Assembly: GCF_934190775.1 (NCBI RefSeq)
Contig: NZ_CAKPTG010000012.1
Span: forward strand, 1-64,000
Source: an uncultured Phascolarctobacterium sp.
Lineage (GTDB): Bacteria; Bacillota; Negativicutes; Acidaminococcales; Acidaminococcaceae
DNA length: 64,000 bases
Direction: 5' to 3'
Shown here: positions 23,257 through 33,006 of the stretch, piece after piece
How positions within the stretch are numbered: the first letter of the stretch is position 1
Layout: the number at the start of each line of letters is the position of its first letter
Notes under the pieces: model-generated
Seen by the model: only the letters and a program-made list of their open reading frames with translations
Told to the model about the DNA's origin: nothing
Database searches by the model: none
Made by a program: the position numbers and the translations under genes

Positions 23257-26200
23257 TTATCTATCCAGTACAATATCCATCAGGCTCTTGTAATCCTTTA
23301 CCTGACCGTAATGCACTTCGCCATTGGAAAGCTTTTCAAAAAGCTTTTCAGCACAGTTTATTTTAGCTTTTTCAATAGCTCGCAGCTCCATACTTTGCAA
23401 AGTACCCTTTGTTTCTGCCACAAAAAATACATGCTTTACTACACCCTTCTTAAAAGCAATTGCCCAGTCAGGCGAATATTTTCCAACCGGCGTAGGAATA
23501 TGAAATCCTCGCGGCAGCTTAGCATAAACAACAACCTCATCTGCTGTATCAAGTTCCTCTACAAATTTACGTTCCACACTTTTTTCTGCAGTGCCATCCG
23601 TAAAAACATAATCTTGAATAGCATGTTTTGCACGATATGCTTTAGCGAAATTGCCACGAGTATATTCAGCAGTAAAAATATCAGTATCAAATGTTTCATT
23701 GGTCGTATTATAAGTTACATGGTCTACTATTAAAGCAGATTTTTGGACATTGATAATACTTGATACCTTGTTAATAAAGTCAAGCGGATTCTCTGCAAAC
23801 ATACGGTACTTAGATTCCCAAATGTTCTGCAGTATTTTTGCTACAGTGCGACGTGTAAGCGTAGTTCTCGAAGCAATTTCATGCAGTAAATCGTACTTTA
23901 ACCCGCTATCATATGTATTTTGCATAGTATCGGTTTTTGTACGAGTTGTAGTAAAGCCGGTTTTGCTATCAATTTCATGCTCCTGTAAATTCTCGTTCTG
24001 TGAACCTACTACAAGCCTATACTGAATTTTGGTTACTACCAGCTCACTATTGATGGCATCCGAAGCCTTCTTAATTAACTCATCACTGCTAAAATTAACT
24101 TTATAAGCATATTTATGATTTATGCGATTCCACAAAGCCTGGAATTCTGCTTTATCAAAGTTTGCATTTAACGGATTAGCTTTAACCTTTGTTTCCTTAG
24201 CATCAGCAACCATCATTTTAAGAACTTCTTCATCAAAAATTCCCTGTATCAGTTTATGTATTGCCGGTGCAAGCTCCTCTAATTGCGGTGGCAAAGGCGC
24301 AAAATCATTTGCTTCTTTATCAGCCTTATATTTTTCAGTGATTTTGCCATCATAATCAGCATAGCCGTTTACACCTAAGTAAAGCATAATAGTACCGGCT
24401 TGTTCTCTTTCAATTTTATATTGCTTACCATCGACTTTTACTGTTCTGTCAGCAAAATAGTCAATAGATGCATGCGTAGGACGCTTATACAATGCTGCCT
24501 TCATATCATCTTGCAGACTTCCGACAAAATCAGCATAGCTTTCACTGGCAACAACTGTCAGTTGGTTTATTTTATGTACCATGGCTTCTCTGCAGGTCAA
24601 CAAATCCATACGCTCACCTTGCTGATTGACGCAAAGTCGCATGCCACGGCCCACTTCCTGACGTTTATTGACATCACTGTTAGACGCTTTCAGTGTACAA
24701 ATCTGAAAAATATTCGGATTGTCCCAGGCTTCACGCAATGCTGAGTGAGAGAATATAAAGCGTACCGGATTATCAAAGCTCAATAAGGCTTCCTTATTCT
24801 TCATAATCAAATCATACGCGGATTCATCGTTAGAGGTATCCTTGCCACGTTCGCACTTACTGTCAACGCTATGCCCTTTTTTATCGATACTGAAATAACC
24901 GGTATGCACATCATGCACATCCGCAGCTACTCTATTCAGGTATTGTACATAAGGATCATCTTTAAAAAGCTCGGTAGATTTGCTGTTGAAAATACGCATA
25001 TATTCTTCTTCAAAAATTTTACCGTACTCGCCAAGCTCTTGTGTACCATCTTCATTATATTTACGATAGTTTTCTACTTTATCAATGAAAAACAAGCTCA
25101 GCGTCTTAATACCTTGTGCGTAAAGCTCTTTTTCCTTTTCAAAGTGTGAAAGCAGCGTTTCGCGTATCTGCAGACGGCGTTTGTATAATTCCGTCACATC
25201 GCCGACAACATCCGCACAATGCAATACTTCACCGTTTGTAAAAGTTACTGTACCCTTACCGCGAGGATCTATGTCGTTGATTACATAGCCTTCATACTGC
25301 TTCATGCCATTGGATAATTCATACAGACTGTCACGCTTACCCAAAAGTTTTCTTACGCGTTTAATGCTATTTGCCTGTTGCACTTCAAATTCCAGACGCA
25401 CTCTTGGTTGTTGTGTAGGAGAAGTTTCAATTTCTTCGCAATAAAGGTAGCTGTCTATGCCCTTCAGATTCTTCATTTCCAGGCCTTTTACTTCGATTTT
25501 CTTGACCAGCTTCTGATTATAAGCATCAAGTGCATCAAGAACATAAACCATATTATGTTTATCCTTATGCGTAGCGGAATAATTAATGCTGAAAAGCGGA
25601 TTAAAGCGCTTCATTACTTTTTGCGTAACATTGCCTGCCAACTTCTGTGGCTCATCGATAATCAAAATCGGATTAGTTTTGGCAATAACATCAATAGGCT
25701 TGCGTGAACCGAATTCATCACGTTCACTGTAAATAATCAATGCACCCTTATCACCGCCACGGCCTTCCTTATTCTTCTCCTTATTCAAGGATTTAGCAAA
25801 GGCTTGATTATTAATAATCATTACGTTGATTTCGTTGCTTTTGGCAAAATCATCAATCTTCGTCAGGTTTTTGCTGTCATAAATGAAATAGCGCGCTTTC
25901 TTGCCATACTGGCTCATGAAATGCTCTTCCATAGTTTCCAGGCTTTTCTTGACGCCTTCACGGATTGCGACAGAAGGGACGATAATAATAAACTTGTTCC
26001 AGCCATATTGCTTATTCAGTTCAAACATGGTCTTGATATAGACATAGGTTTTGCCTGTACCTGTTTCCATTTCAATATCAAGACTGCACTTTCCCTGACC
26101 TTCTATAAGCTCCTTAGACGGATTTATATTATTATTGCCCTGAATGAACTTGATATTCTCCAGAAGCTGCACTTTTTCCAATTTGATAGGCGCGTTGGCA

Positions 26201-26424
26201 TAACCGAGTATTATATCCTGCTTGGCTTCCTGTTCATCAAGCTCCTGCTGAAACAAATTGTAACCATTGGTATTCTTTGCTTTTTTGGTTTTCACCGGCA
26301 CAAGTCTGCCCGGATCAAAAAAATAGCTGTTATCCTGCGCAGGACGCACCTGTCCCTTGAACACATCCACCACTGCATTGACGGCATCCGTCTGGTACTG
26401 TTGAATTTTAAAACTAAACTTCAT
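23257..26424 (-). CDS. Type III restriction enzyme Res subunit
   Basis: 1055 aa SF2 helicase-nuclease. Walker A METGTGKT is at 119-126 and the DEAD-like box reads IIDEPQ near residue 255, typical for type III Res. Motif VI-like QEVGRGMRLC follows, and a C-terminal PD-(D/E)XK nuclease shows PDWAIAF then FVAETKG. It cuts DNA after ATP-driven movement when Mod finds unmodified sites. The ATG overlaps the mod stop by one base (TAATG). Last gene of the four-gene defence unit. Confidence 0.93.
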   Translation of the reverse strand: MKFSFKIQQYQTDAVNAVVDVFKGQVRPAQDNSYFFDPGRLVPVKTKKAKNTNGYNLFQQELDEQEAKQDIILGYANAPIKLEKVQLLENIKFIQGNNNINPSKELIEGQGKCSLDIEMETGTGKTYVYIKTMFELNKQYGWNKFIIIVPSVAIREGVKKSLETMEEHFMSQYGKKARYFIYDSKNLTKIDDFAKSNEINVMIINNQAFAKSLNKEKNKEGRGGDKGALIIYSERDEFGSRKPIDVIAKTNPILIIDEPQKLAGNVTQKVMKRFNPLFSINYSATHKDKHNMVYVLDALDAYNQKLVKKIEVKGLEMKNLKGIDSYLYCEEIETSPTQQPRVRLEFEVQQANSIKRVRKLLGKRDSLYELSNGMKQYEGYVINDIDPRGKGTVTFTNGEVLHCADVVGDVTELYKRRLQIRETLLSHFEKEKELYAQGIKTLSLFFIDKVENYRKYNEDGTQELGEYGKIFEEEYMRIFNSKSTELFKDDPYVQYLNRVAADVHDVHTGYFSIDKKGHSVDSKCERGKDTSNDESAYDLIMKNKEALLSFDNPVRFIFSHSALREAWDNPNIFQICTLKASNSDVNKRQEVGRGMRLCVNQQGERMDLLTCREAMVHKINQLTVVASESYADFVGSLQDDMKAALYKRPTHASIDYFADRTVKVDGKQYKIEREQAGTIMLYLGVNGYADYDGKITEKYKADKEANDFAPLPPQLEELAPAIHKLIQGIFDEEVLKMMVADAKETKVKANPLNANFDKAEFQALWNRINHKYAYKVNFSSDELIKKASDAINSELVVTKIQYRLVVGSQNENLQEHEIDSKTGFTTTRTKTDTMQNTYDSGLKYDLLHEIASRTTLTRRTVAKILQNIWESKYRMFAENPLDFINKVSSIINVQKSALIVDHVTYNTTNETFDTDIFTAEYTRGNFAKAYRAKHAIQDYVFTDGTAEKSVERKFVEELDTADEVVVYAKLPRGFHIPTPVGKYSPDWAIAFKKGVVKHVFFVAETKGTLQSMELRAIEKAKINCAEKLFEKLSNGEVHYGQVKDYKSLMDIVLDR

Positions 26425-28301
26425 TACAGTACCCTCCTTACTGTTTGCGGACTATAGGTGTTGAATATCTGCTCAAAGTTAATCGCTACGCTGTCATCAG
26501 CCTGCGAGCTGTCACGCATAACAAAATAGCTTGGCATTTCTTTGGCAATGGCAGTAATAACCTCATCCGTAACATCCTTATCAAAGCATGCCATTAAATG
26601 ACCTTGCGCCACATTGTAGACAGTTTTGCCGGCAATATTTATCTTTTCGATTTTGCTGGAAAGCGGCGTATCCAGCTTCAGCATAGCATCAAACAGCAAG
26701 TCCTCATCACTGCGGTCTTTTTTGATATTGTCAACAAACAGGCTCTGCTGTTTATCCATGTAATCCTTCGGCGTGAAGTACACGTCCTCCATATTGCTGC
26801 TGTCGCATTTCAAAACACGGAAGCCGATGTCCAAATTCTGCGTTGTCAACGGATTTTCTTCTTTGATTTTTTGACCGGCACGGCGGATGCGCTCTTTGCC
26901 AATTTCACAGATGTTTTTATAACCGGCCTTATACGCTTCACTGTTTTCAGCGCATTCTTCTTGTAATTGCACCATGATGAACTTACGCTTACCGCCATCT
27001 TCGGCGTTAAGCTGCATGACTGCATGAGCGGTTGTACCAGAACCAGAGAAGAAGTCGAGTATGAAATCATCTTTTTTCACATTAGCTATAGTCAAAATAC
27101 GATTTAATAATCTAATAGGTTTAGGCCCATCAAAATATGCTTTTTCATCAAATAGCTTCTTTAATTCTTGTCTAGCTTCTTGATTATGTCCAACATCTAA
27201 ATATTTCCAAATGGTTATCGGAGTCATCCCCTGTTGAACATCGGAAAGATATCTTTTTATTCTTGGCATATTACCGCCATTATTACCAAACCAAACGGCC
27301 CCATTTTCTATTAATTTTTGCATACGTTCTTTGCTTGTAAACCAACATCTTCCTGCAGGCGGATAATATATTGTTCCATTCGGAGTTCTTATTGGATAAT
27401 CATAGTTAGCACTATACGATTTTACTGTCATGTTATCAGATGTCCAAGGACCATGCTGATCATTATCAGGATTTTTATATCTCGCGTCTGACTCTGCTGA
27501 ACGCGGAAGTAATCCTATTGAAAAAACTTCAATACTTCTAGCATAAATCAAAACATAATCATGACTTACCGAGAAAAATTTAGCATCATTTTTAGGTGAA
27601 AAAGCACGTTCCCAAATAACTTGTGCTAAAAAATTATTCTCTCCAAAAATCTCATCACAAATCTTTCTCAAATTTTCTACTTCATTATCATCAATACTGA
27701 TAAAAACAACTCCATCATCACTCAGCAAATCCTTTGCCAGCTTCAACCTTGGATACATCATATTCAGCCAATCGGTATGAAAACGACCATTGCTTTCCGT
27801 ATTCGTTACCATACGATTGCCATCTTCGTCAAGTTGACCGCTATTTTCAATATATTCCTCTGTGCTTTGCTTAAAATTATCATTATAGACAAAGTCATTA
27901 CCTGTATTATAAGGCGGATCGATATAAATCATCTTCACCTTGCCTAAGTAAGTTTCCTGCAGCAGCTTCAGCACTTCCAGATTGTCGCCTTCAATGTAAA
28001 GGTTTTCAGTATTGTCAAAATCCACGCTTTCTTCTCTGCAAGGGCGCAAGGTTTTGTTAATCGGCGCATTGGCAGCCAAAATTGCTTTACGCTTGTCCGG
28101 CCAGGTAAACTGATAGCGTTCCTGCAAACCATCTACAACATGGTCACTAAGCTCCTGTTTCAGCATATCAAAATCAATGGCATGCTCCAGCTTGCCTTCA
28201 CTATTGATTCTTTCGGTAACGCAATTAGGGAATAGCTCCCTTATCTTCGCTACGTTTGCTGCAACCTTATCCATAGATTGCATGTTGAGATGTTCCATCA
28301 T
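26424..28301 (-). CDS. Type III DNA methyltransferase Mod subunit
   Basis: 625 aa. Motif IV DPPYNTGN (128-135) comes before motif I DFFSGSGTTAHA (about 413-424), so this is a beta-class adenine methyltransferase with the target-recognition domain in between. It gives site specificity to the complex and protects host DNA. The middle (about 27070-27720) is more AT-rich than both flanks, which fits exchange of the recognition domain. Both ends overlap neighbours as TAATG. Confidence 0.93.
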   Translation of the reverse strand: MMEHLNMQSMDKVAANVAKIRELFPNCVTERINSEGKLEHAIDFDMLKQELSDHVVDGLQERYQFTWPDKRKAILAANAPINKTLRPCREESVDFDNTENLYIEGDNLEVLKLLQETYLGKVKMIYIDPPYNTGNDFVYNDNFKQSTEEYIENSGQLDEDGNRMVTNTESNGRFHTDWLNMMYPRLKLAKDLLSDDGVVFISIDDNEVENLRKICDEIFGENNFLAQVIWERAFSPKNDAKFFSVSHDYVLIYARSIEVFSIGLLPRSAESDARYKNPDNDQHGPWTSDNMTVKSYSANYDYPIRTPNGTIYYPPAGRCWFTSKERMQKLIENGAVWFGNNGGNMPRIKRYLSDVQQGMTPITIWKYLDVGHNQEARQELKKLFDEKAYFDGPKPIRLLNRILTIANVKKDDFILDFFSGSGTTAHAVMQLNAEDGGKRKFIMVQLQEECAENSEAYKAGYKNICEIGKERIRRAGQKIKEENPLTTQNLDIGFRVLKCDSSNMEDVYFTPKDYMDKQQSLFVDNIKKDRSDEDLLFDAMLKLDTPLSSKIEKINIAGKTVYNVAQGHLMACFDKDVTDEVITAIAKEMPSYFVMRDSSQADDSVAINFEQIFNTYSPQTVRRVL

Positions 28302-28912
28302 TATAATTCCTCCAGTTCCTTTTTCAGCTTGTTTATTGCTTCACGCAAGGTCAGTTTTTTGCGTGCCTGCTTTTCCGCAAACATTTTCTTCGTCAGCGCT
28401 GCTATCTGTGCTTCTGTTTCAGTCCGCCTGCCGGCGTCGGCAATCACGGAAGCAGGTGTAAGCCCTGCAAGTGGCGTTAAATTTGCCACTTGCAGAGCTA
28501 AGTGCTCCCAAATATCGTTCAAGCTTGTGCCTTGCAAATTCACCTTTTGCTCAGCCACAGGCATAAATTCATTGAGCAATATTCTGTTATCGAAATACAG
28601 TGCCAGCTGCAGCTTGTCCTCATAGCAAAGCGCCAACAGCAAGCGTTGGTCAATCAGCCTACACAGCTTTTGTAAAAGCCTTTCCGCACAGCCCTCTTGC
28701 TTCAGCTGTACCGCCAAAACAAAAACGGCTTTTTCCTGCTCCTGCTTCTGCAAGGCAGGAATTGTACGTAAGGAAATTTCGTTGACGATGGTCATCTGCC
28801 TGATGGCTGCGTCAAACTCCTTCTGCTCCGTTGTATTCATTTCAAACTTGCTGTATAAGGCACGTTTCGGAATAATCTTTTTTACTTCTGTAGTCTGCGG
28901 TAAACCTAACAT
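28301..28912 (-). CDS. DUF4391 domain protein
   Basis: 203 aa, no known activity. It shows the usual DUF4391 pattern: an N-terminal LPQTTEVKKIIPK segment, a hydrophobic core near residues 65-115, and a Lys/Glu-rich coiled C-terminus (about 165-203). DUF4391 genes are typically found between a helicase and a type III mod gene, as here. It may link the helicase to the Mod-Res complex; this is inference from gene order. Confidence 0.8.
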   Translation of the reverse strand: MLGLPQTTEVKKIIPKRALYSKFEMNTTEQKEFDAAIRQMTIVNEISLRTIPALQKQEQEKAVFVLAVQLKQEGCAERLLQKLCRLIDQRLLLALCYEDKLQLALYFDNRILLNEFMPVAEQKVNLQGTSLNDIWEHLALQVANLTPLAGLTPASVIADAGRRTETEAQIAALTKKMFAEKQARKKLTLREAINKLKKELEEL

Positions 28913-31900
28913 TACTGCTCACCTCGCACAACGAGGAAGCAAATCAGTTCAAAATCGTCCAGTCCTTTAATACTATTGTCAAAGAAGCTGATTTCTTCAC
29001 CGCTCAGGAAGCTATCCACATCGTCAGCGTCCTTCACGTTGATTATGGAAGCAATAGCATCCTCCAAAAGCTGGGAATAAATACCCATACTTCTGCCGTC
29101 GTTCGTCGCCTTGTTGAAATCGCTGCACACGTCTGTCAAAGGCTTATCCTTGCCACGGCAGGTAAAGCGCAGCTTGTCCAACAGCTTTTTCGGCGCCAGA
29201 TGGTTGCAGATAATTTCGCCATCTTCGCCAATATATACGGCGTAAAACGGATGCAGAAGATTTTTTCTGTCTATATTTATGTTATCCGTGCAGTTTTTCA
29301 GCACGTAAATTACACCCGGAGGACATTCCTCACTCGCAGGCACAACGGCATGCAGGCCAAAGGGTGTTTTATCCAGCTCGCCATGCGTCTTAATATATTC
29401 CAGTAAATCCAGGCGGAATTCATTCAAGCCTAAATCCATGATGGAAATACCTGTACCCATATCTTCAATATCAACAACCTCTTTTTGCAGTTGCTTCAGC
29501 TGTTGCTTGCGATATTGCAAATCCAGCTTTTCATTATTGCTCAGCAGGTTGTCATCTGCCGTCGCCGTCAAATCCACCGCCTTCATACGGCTTTCAACGC
29601 GACTTTTCAAATCTATGTACTCATCTAAGTCAACATCAGGCCAAAAGTTAACCAGTTGAATATAAGCATTCTTGCTGCCGATACGGTCAATACGCCCGAA
29701 GCGCTGAATAATACGCACCGGATTCCAGTGAATATCATAGTTTACCAGATAATCGCAATCCTGCAGGTTCTGGCCTTCGGAAATACAATCTGTCGCAATC
29801 AGAATATCTATCTCGTTCGTATCTTCCGGGAACAACAGTGCTTTATCCTTCGCCAAAGGCGCAAAACAGGTCAGCACAGTGTTGAAATCGCATCTCAATT
29901 TAGGAATTGTAGACCTGCCATCAACCGTACCGGTAATCATAGCTGTGTTTAAGCCGAATTTTTCTTTGGCATAAGCACTTACATGCTCATAGAGATACTG
30001 CGCTGTATCGGCGAAAGCTGTAAAGATGATAATTTTCTTATTGCCTGCATTCAGAGGATGCTGAATTTTATTGTCGATAAGCTTAAACAGCTCATGCAGC
30101 TTATTATCCTGCTCAGGTGTTATCCCCTGCACCAGTGCCAACAGCTCATCCAAGCGCTCCTTGTCACGCTGCAGGCTGTTGCCCCAGCTGACAATATCCA
30201 TATCAGCCAACGAAATAGGCACCTTTTTGCCTACGTTGAAAATTTCCTCTTCCATATCGAAATCAGTGCTGTCTATATCCGCACCTGTTTCAATCTGTGC
30301 ATTTGCGAGCCTATGCTGCGTATAGCGATAGATTTTATCCAAAACCGCTGCAATACTTGCCCGCACTCTTGCAACTGTCAGCCTGAAGGAATACACCGAG
30401 CTTTCCATACGCTTCAGAATGTTTATCGCCATTAAGCGGCGAATACCGCGCTCACGGTTCGTCTGCGTAAAACCGGTATTAACCTTGTTATCATCAAAAA
30501 GTGCTGCGTACTTTTGCTGACGGCTGCTTAAGATAAACTCCGTAGGCGTGTACACCGAAAGCTCCAGCTCATCCAGCTTGGCAAAAACCTCACTGTAATT
30601 TACCGAGCCATCCGTAACCAACGCAGGACGGAAAGACAACGGCATTTTGCGCTCCGGGAAGTTGCCTATATCCTTGGTATCGTAATATTTGGTAATATGC
30701 TTACGCGAGCGCGCAATCGTCACAGAATCCAAAAGCGTAAAGAAGTCATAGCTCAGATGCTCCAACAGCTTCTGCAAGGTACGCTCTTCCGGCAGCAGCT
30801 TTGACCAATGGTTGTATGCTGCCTGCGCATTGCGGAAAATATCGTCAATTGAGCTTTTCGTATTCAGCTTATCGTTAATTTTGCTACTATCTCCTTCATA
30901 GGCTAATTGCAGCTGATTTTTTAAATCATTAAAGCGATTATTAACGGGAGTAGCAGAAAGCATCAACACCTTTGTCTGCACGCCCTCACGAATAACCTTG
31001 TTCATTAGCACCGTATAGCGATTCTCTTTATCTTCGCCATCAAAGGCACCGCCATTACGGAAATTATGCGATTCATCAATAATTACAAGGTCATAGTTGC
31101 TCCAATTTATCCTGCTCAAATCAATCTCACCGCTATAACCACGCTTGCGCAGCAGGTCAGAATGATATAAAACATCATAACGCAGCCTATCACTGGCAAT
31201 AGGATTGTTTTTATAGTTAGCGCGATACGTATTCCAGTTGTCTGCCAGCTTTTTCGGACATAATACAAGTACATTCTTGTTGCGTCCTTCATAATATTTG
31301 ATAACGGCTAATGCAGTAAAGGTTTTGCCTAAACCAACACTGTCAGCTAAAATACAGCCATTATATTTTTCCAGCTTATTAATAATGCCTAACGCAGCAT
31401 CACGTTGAAAATTAAAGAGCATGCTCCAGATTTTGCTGTTTTTAAAGCCTGTACGCTCATTCGGCAGCTCATCCTCACTGATATCCGTAAGAAATTCATG
31501 GAAAATATTATACAGCGTCACGAAATAAATAAACTCAGGCGCATTCTCATTATAAGCCGAGCTTATACTGCTTATAACATTGTTGGTTACGTCCTTTAAC
31601 TCTTCATTATTCTGCCAAAGCTTTTCAAACTGCTCTATCAGCGTCAGCGGCATGGGGCTTGCTACCTTCGCAATGTTAGTTCCCATATTGTTGCCCTGTT
31701 CGCAGCCTAAATCAACTGTTGTAAAGCCGTTAACGGGAAAATAAGCCTTGTCATCCAGCAAAATAAACTTATCCGTAATATCCTTATTGCCTACATTGGA
31801 TTTAAAAACAGCCTTATTCTTAACCCATGCGGCACATTCCCTGGCTATAGCCTTCTGATTCAGTTCGTTGCGCAGCTTCACTTCAAATTCTGTACCATAA

Positions 31901-32148
31901 ATGCCACGCTCTCTATTTAATTTGGGAATATAAAACTCACGCTTCTCCTTTTTGCTGTTCTCCTTCTGGATAAATGTAGGATCAGTAAAAATAAAGCGTA
32001 ATTCGTCGATATTACTCAGCTCTTTGCGCAAAGCTTCAAACGCATAGATAGAAAAATAGGCAGCAGCGATAGACAGCTTACTGCCTTTTTGCATTTCTGC
32101 AGCCATATCATCTCTTAATGTTTCATTAACATTATTAATAAACTTCAT
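28912..32148 (-). CDS. SNF2-type DEAD/DEAH helicase with N-terminal PLD-like domain
   Basis: 1078 aa. Residues 1-170 look like the phospholipase D-like domain that precedes many SNF2 helicases, but the HxK motif reads TDKFILLDD, so the catalytic histidine is missing. The helicase part has Walker A ADSVGLGKT (near 268), DESH box (near 357), LSATPVNNR, and motif VI IQRFGRIDRIGS (near 820). First gene of the defence unit; stop and the DUF4391 start overlap as TAATG. The helicase probably moves on or remodels DNA as part of the restriction response. Confidence 0.88.
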   Translation of the reverse strand: MKFINNVNETLRDDMAAEMQKGSKLSIAAAYFSIYAFEALRKELSNIDELRFIFTDPTFIQKENSKKEKREFYIPKLNRERGIYGTEFEVKLRNELNQKAIARECAAWVKNKAVFKSNVGNKDITDKFILLDDKAYFPVNGFTTVDLGCEQGNNMGTNIAKVASPMPLTLIEQFEKLWQNNEELKDVTNNVISSISSAYNENAPEFIYFVTLYNIFHEFLTDISEDELPNERTGFKNSKIWSMLFNFQRDAALGIINKLEKYNGCILADSVGLGKTFTALAVIKYYEGRNKNVLVLCPKKLADNWNTYRANYKNNPIASDRLRYDVLYHSDLLRKRGYSGEIDLSRINWSNYDLVIIDESHNFRNGGAFDGEDKENRYTVLMNKVIREGVQTKVLMLSATPVNNRFNDLKNQLQLAYEGDSSKINDKLNTKSSIDDIFRNAQAAYNHWSKLLPEERTLQKLLEHLSYDFFTLLDSVTIARSRKHITKYYDTKDIGNFPERKMPLSFRPALVTDGSVNYSEVFAKLDELELSVYTPTEFILSSRQQKYAALFDDNKVNTGFTQTNRERGIRRLMAINILKRMESSVYSFRLTVARVRASIAAVLDKIYRYTQHRLANAQIETGADIDSTDFDMEEEIFNVGKKVPISLADMDIVSWGNSLQRDKERLDELLALVQGITPEQDNKLHELFKLIDNKIQHPLNAGNKKIIIFTAFADTAQYLYEHVSAYAKEKFGLNTAMITGTVDGRSTIPKLRCDFNTVLTCFAPLAKDKALLFPEDTNEIDILIATDCISEGQNLQDCDYLVNYDIHWNPVRIIQRFGRIDRIGSKNAYIQLVNFWPDVDLDEYIDLKSRVESRMKAVDLTATADDNLLSNNEKLDLQYRKQQLKQLQKEVVDIEDMGTGISIMDLGLNEFRLDLLEYIKTHGELDKTPFGLHAVVPASEECPPGVIYVLKNCTDNINIDRKNLLHPFYAVYIGEDGEIICNHLAPKKLLDKLRFTCRGKDKPLTDVCSDFNKATNDGRSMGIYSQLLEDAIASIINVKDADDVDSFLSGEEISFFDNSIKGLDDFELICFLVVRGEQ

Positions 32149-32243
32149 TTTCCCAAGTCAGCTCCGTTAATTGTTTATATATCGAAAATTTGTCAATAAC
32201 TCATTATAATGATACACTGTTGTCCCCCCAGTCAAGCAAAAGC

Positions 32244-32340
32244 ACACATTGAGTGTGTTTTGCCTGAAGTATTAGCAAGCTAATACTTTTCTATTCTGAT
32301 TTTAGCGCAATTTGCGCTAAATAGCAAGTTAGACTGCTAT
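32244..32340. promoter_or_regulatory. Cluster of four inverted repeats, defence/HTH control region
   Basis: Between the divergent helicase and HTH genes lie four dyads: ACACA-TTGAG-TGTGT (32244-32258 core), AGTATTAGC-AA-GCTAATACT (32268-32287), TTTAGCGCAA-T-TTGCGCTAAA (32301-32321) and ATAGCA/TGCTAT (32321-32340). Three share TAGC/GCTA cores. They are plausible operators for the HTH protein. Confidence 0.65.
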
Positions 32341-32370
32341 CTCTTTTTATAATGTTATTGGGTGATAACA

Positions 32371-32571
32371 ATGTATCAGCGCATTCGCGACTTACGCGAG
32401 GACAAGGATATGACGCAAACACAAATGGCTGAAATCCTTAACTGTTCGCAAAGAGTCTACAGCAACTATGAAAAAGGCGAGCGGGATATACCGACAGATA
32501 TACTCATTGCCTTAGCTAAATTTCATAACACATCCACGGATTACATTTTAGGCTTAACAAACAAAAAATAA
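32371..32571 (+). CDS. Small XRE-family HTH regulator
   Basis: 66 aa, essentially one Cro/C1-type helix-turn-helix: RDLREDKDMTQTQMAEIL, then CSQRVYSNYEKGERDIP. The ATG at 32371 follows GGGTGATA; an upstream GTG is less likely. It is divergent from the defence operon and resembles controller (C) proteins of restriction systems, which bind dyads like those in the shared intergenic region. It may time expression of the helicase-DUF4391-mod-res unit. Confidence 0.88.
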   Translation: MYQRIRDLREDKDMTQTQMAEILNCSQRVYSNYEKGERDIPTDILIALAKFHNTSTDYILGLTNKK

Positions 32572-32613
32572 GGATTCACTTCGCAAGCAAATCGGAAGTG
32601 AATCCTTATTTTT
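32564..32613. terminator. Terminator after the HTH gene
   Basis: A 19-bp perfect stem (32564-32582 with 32595-32613) starts inside the stop region of the HTH gene. A and T runs on both sides allow action in both directions. Confidence 0.92.
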
Positions 32614-32627
32614 ATTATAACGATGGA

Positions 32628-32967
32628 TTCTATTACGAGATTTGGGCACTTTTTCCCTTTTCTCGTAATAGAATTAACTTTTTGCTGTATCAACGCTACT
32701 TTCTATTACGAGTTTTATGCACTTTTTCCCTTTTCTCGTAATAGAATTGCTTTTTTGCTGTATTAACACTACTTTCTATTACGAAATTTATGCATTTTCT
32801 CCCTTTTCCCTTAATAGAATCCCCCCTTTACCGCTTCATCACGCATCCTATTACGAGATTTTGGCACTTTCTCCCGTTTCCCGTAATAGCATTCCCCCAA
32901 TTTACCGCTTCATCACGCATCCTATTACGAGATTTTTCACCTAGTGCACTTTTCTCGTAATAGAAAA
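32628..32967. repeat. Five tandem 73-bp hairpin units
   Basis: Units begin at about 32628, 32701, 32774, 32847 and 32920. Each has arms CTATTACGAGA and TCTCGTAATAG around a T/C-rich loop of about 20 nt, and 27-nt spacers separate the hairpins. Spacers 1 and 2 resemble each other, as do 3 and 4. Arm changes in units 3 and 4 give G·U pairs on the minus strand but A·C mismatches on the plus strand. The array fills 32614-33006 together with a short AT stretch; no real gene lies in it. Confidence 0.88.
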
Positions 32968-33006
32968 CGCAGAGCGCACGTACAACGTCACGCCCTGCGT
33001 CAAAGC

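Noticed and set aside
32717..32944. 75-codon frame inside the hairpin array
   Set aside because: Its repeated peptide merely reflects the 73-bp DNA repeats, and it has no ribosome site.
32628..32967. CRISPR array
   Set aside because: Spacers are similar to each other, repeats are hairpins of 46 nt with variable loops, and no cas genes are present.
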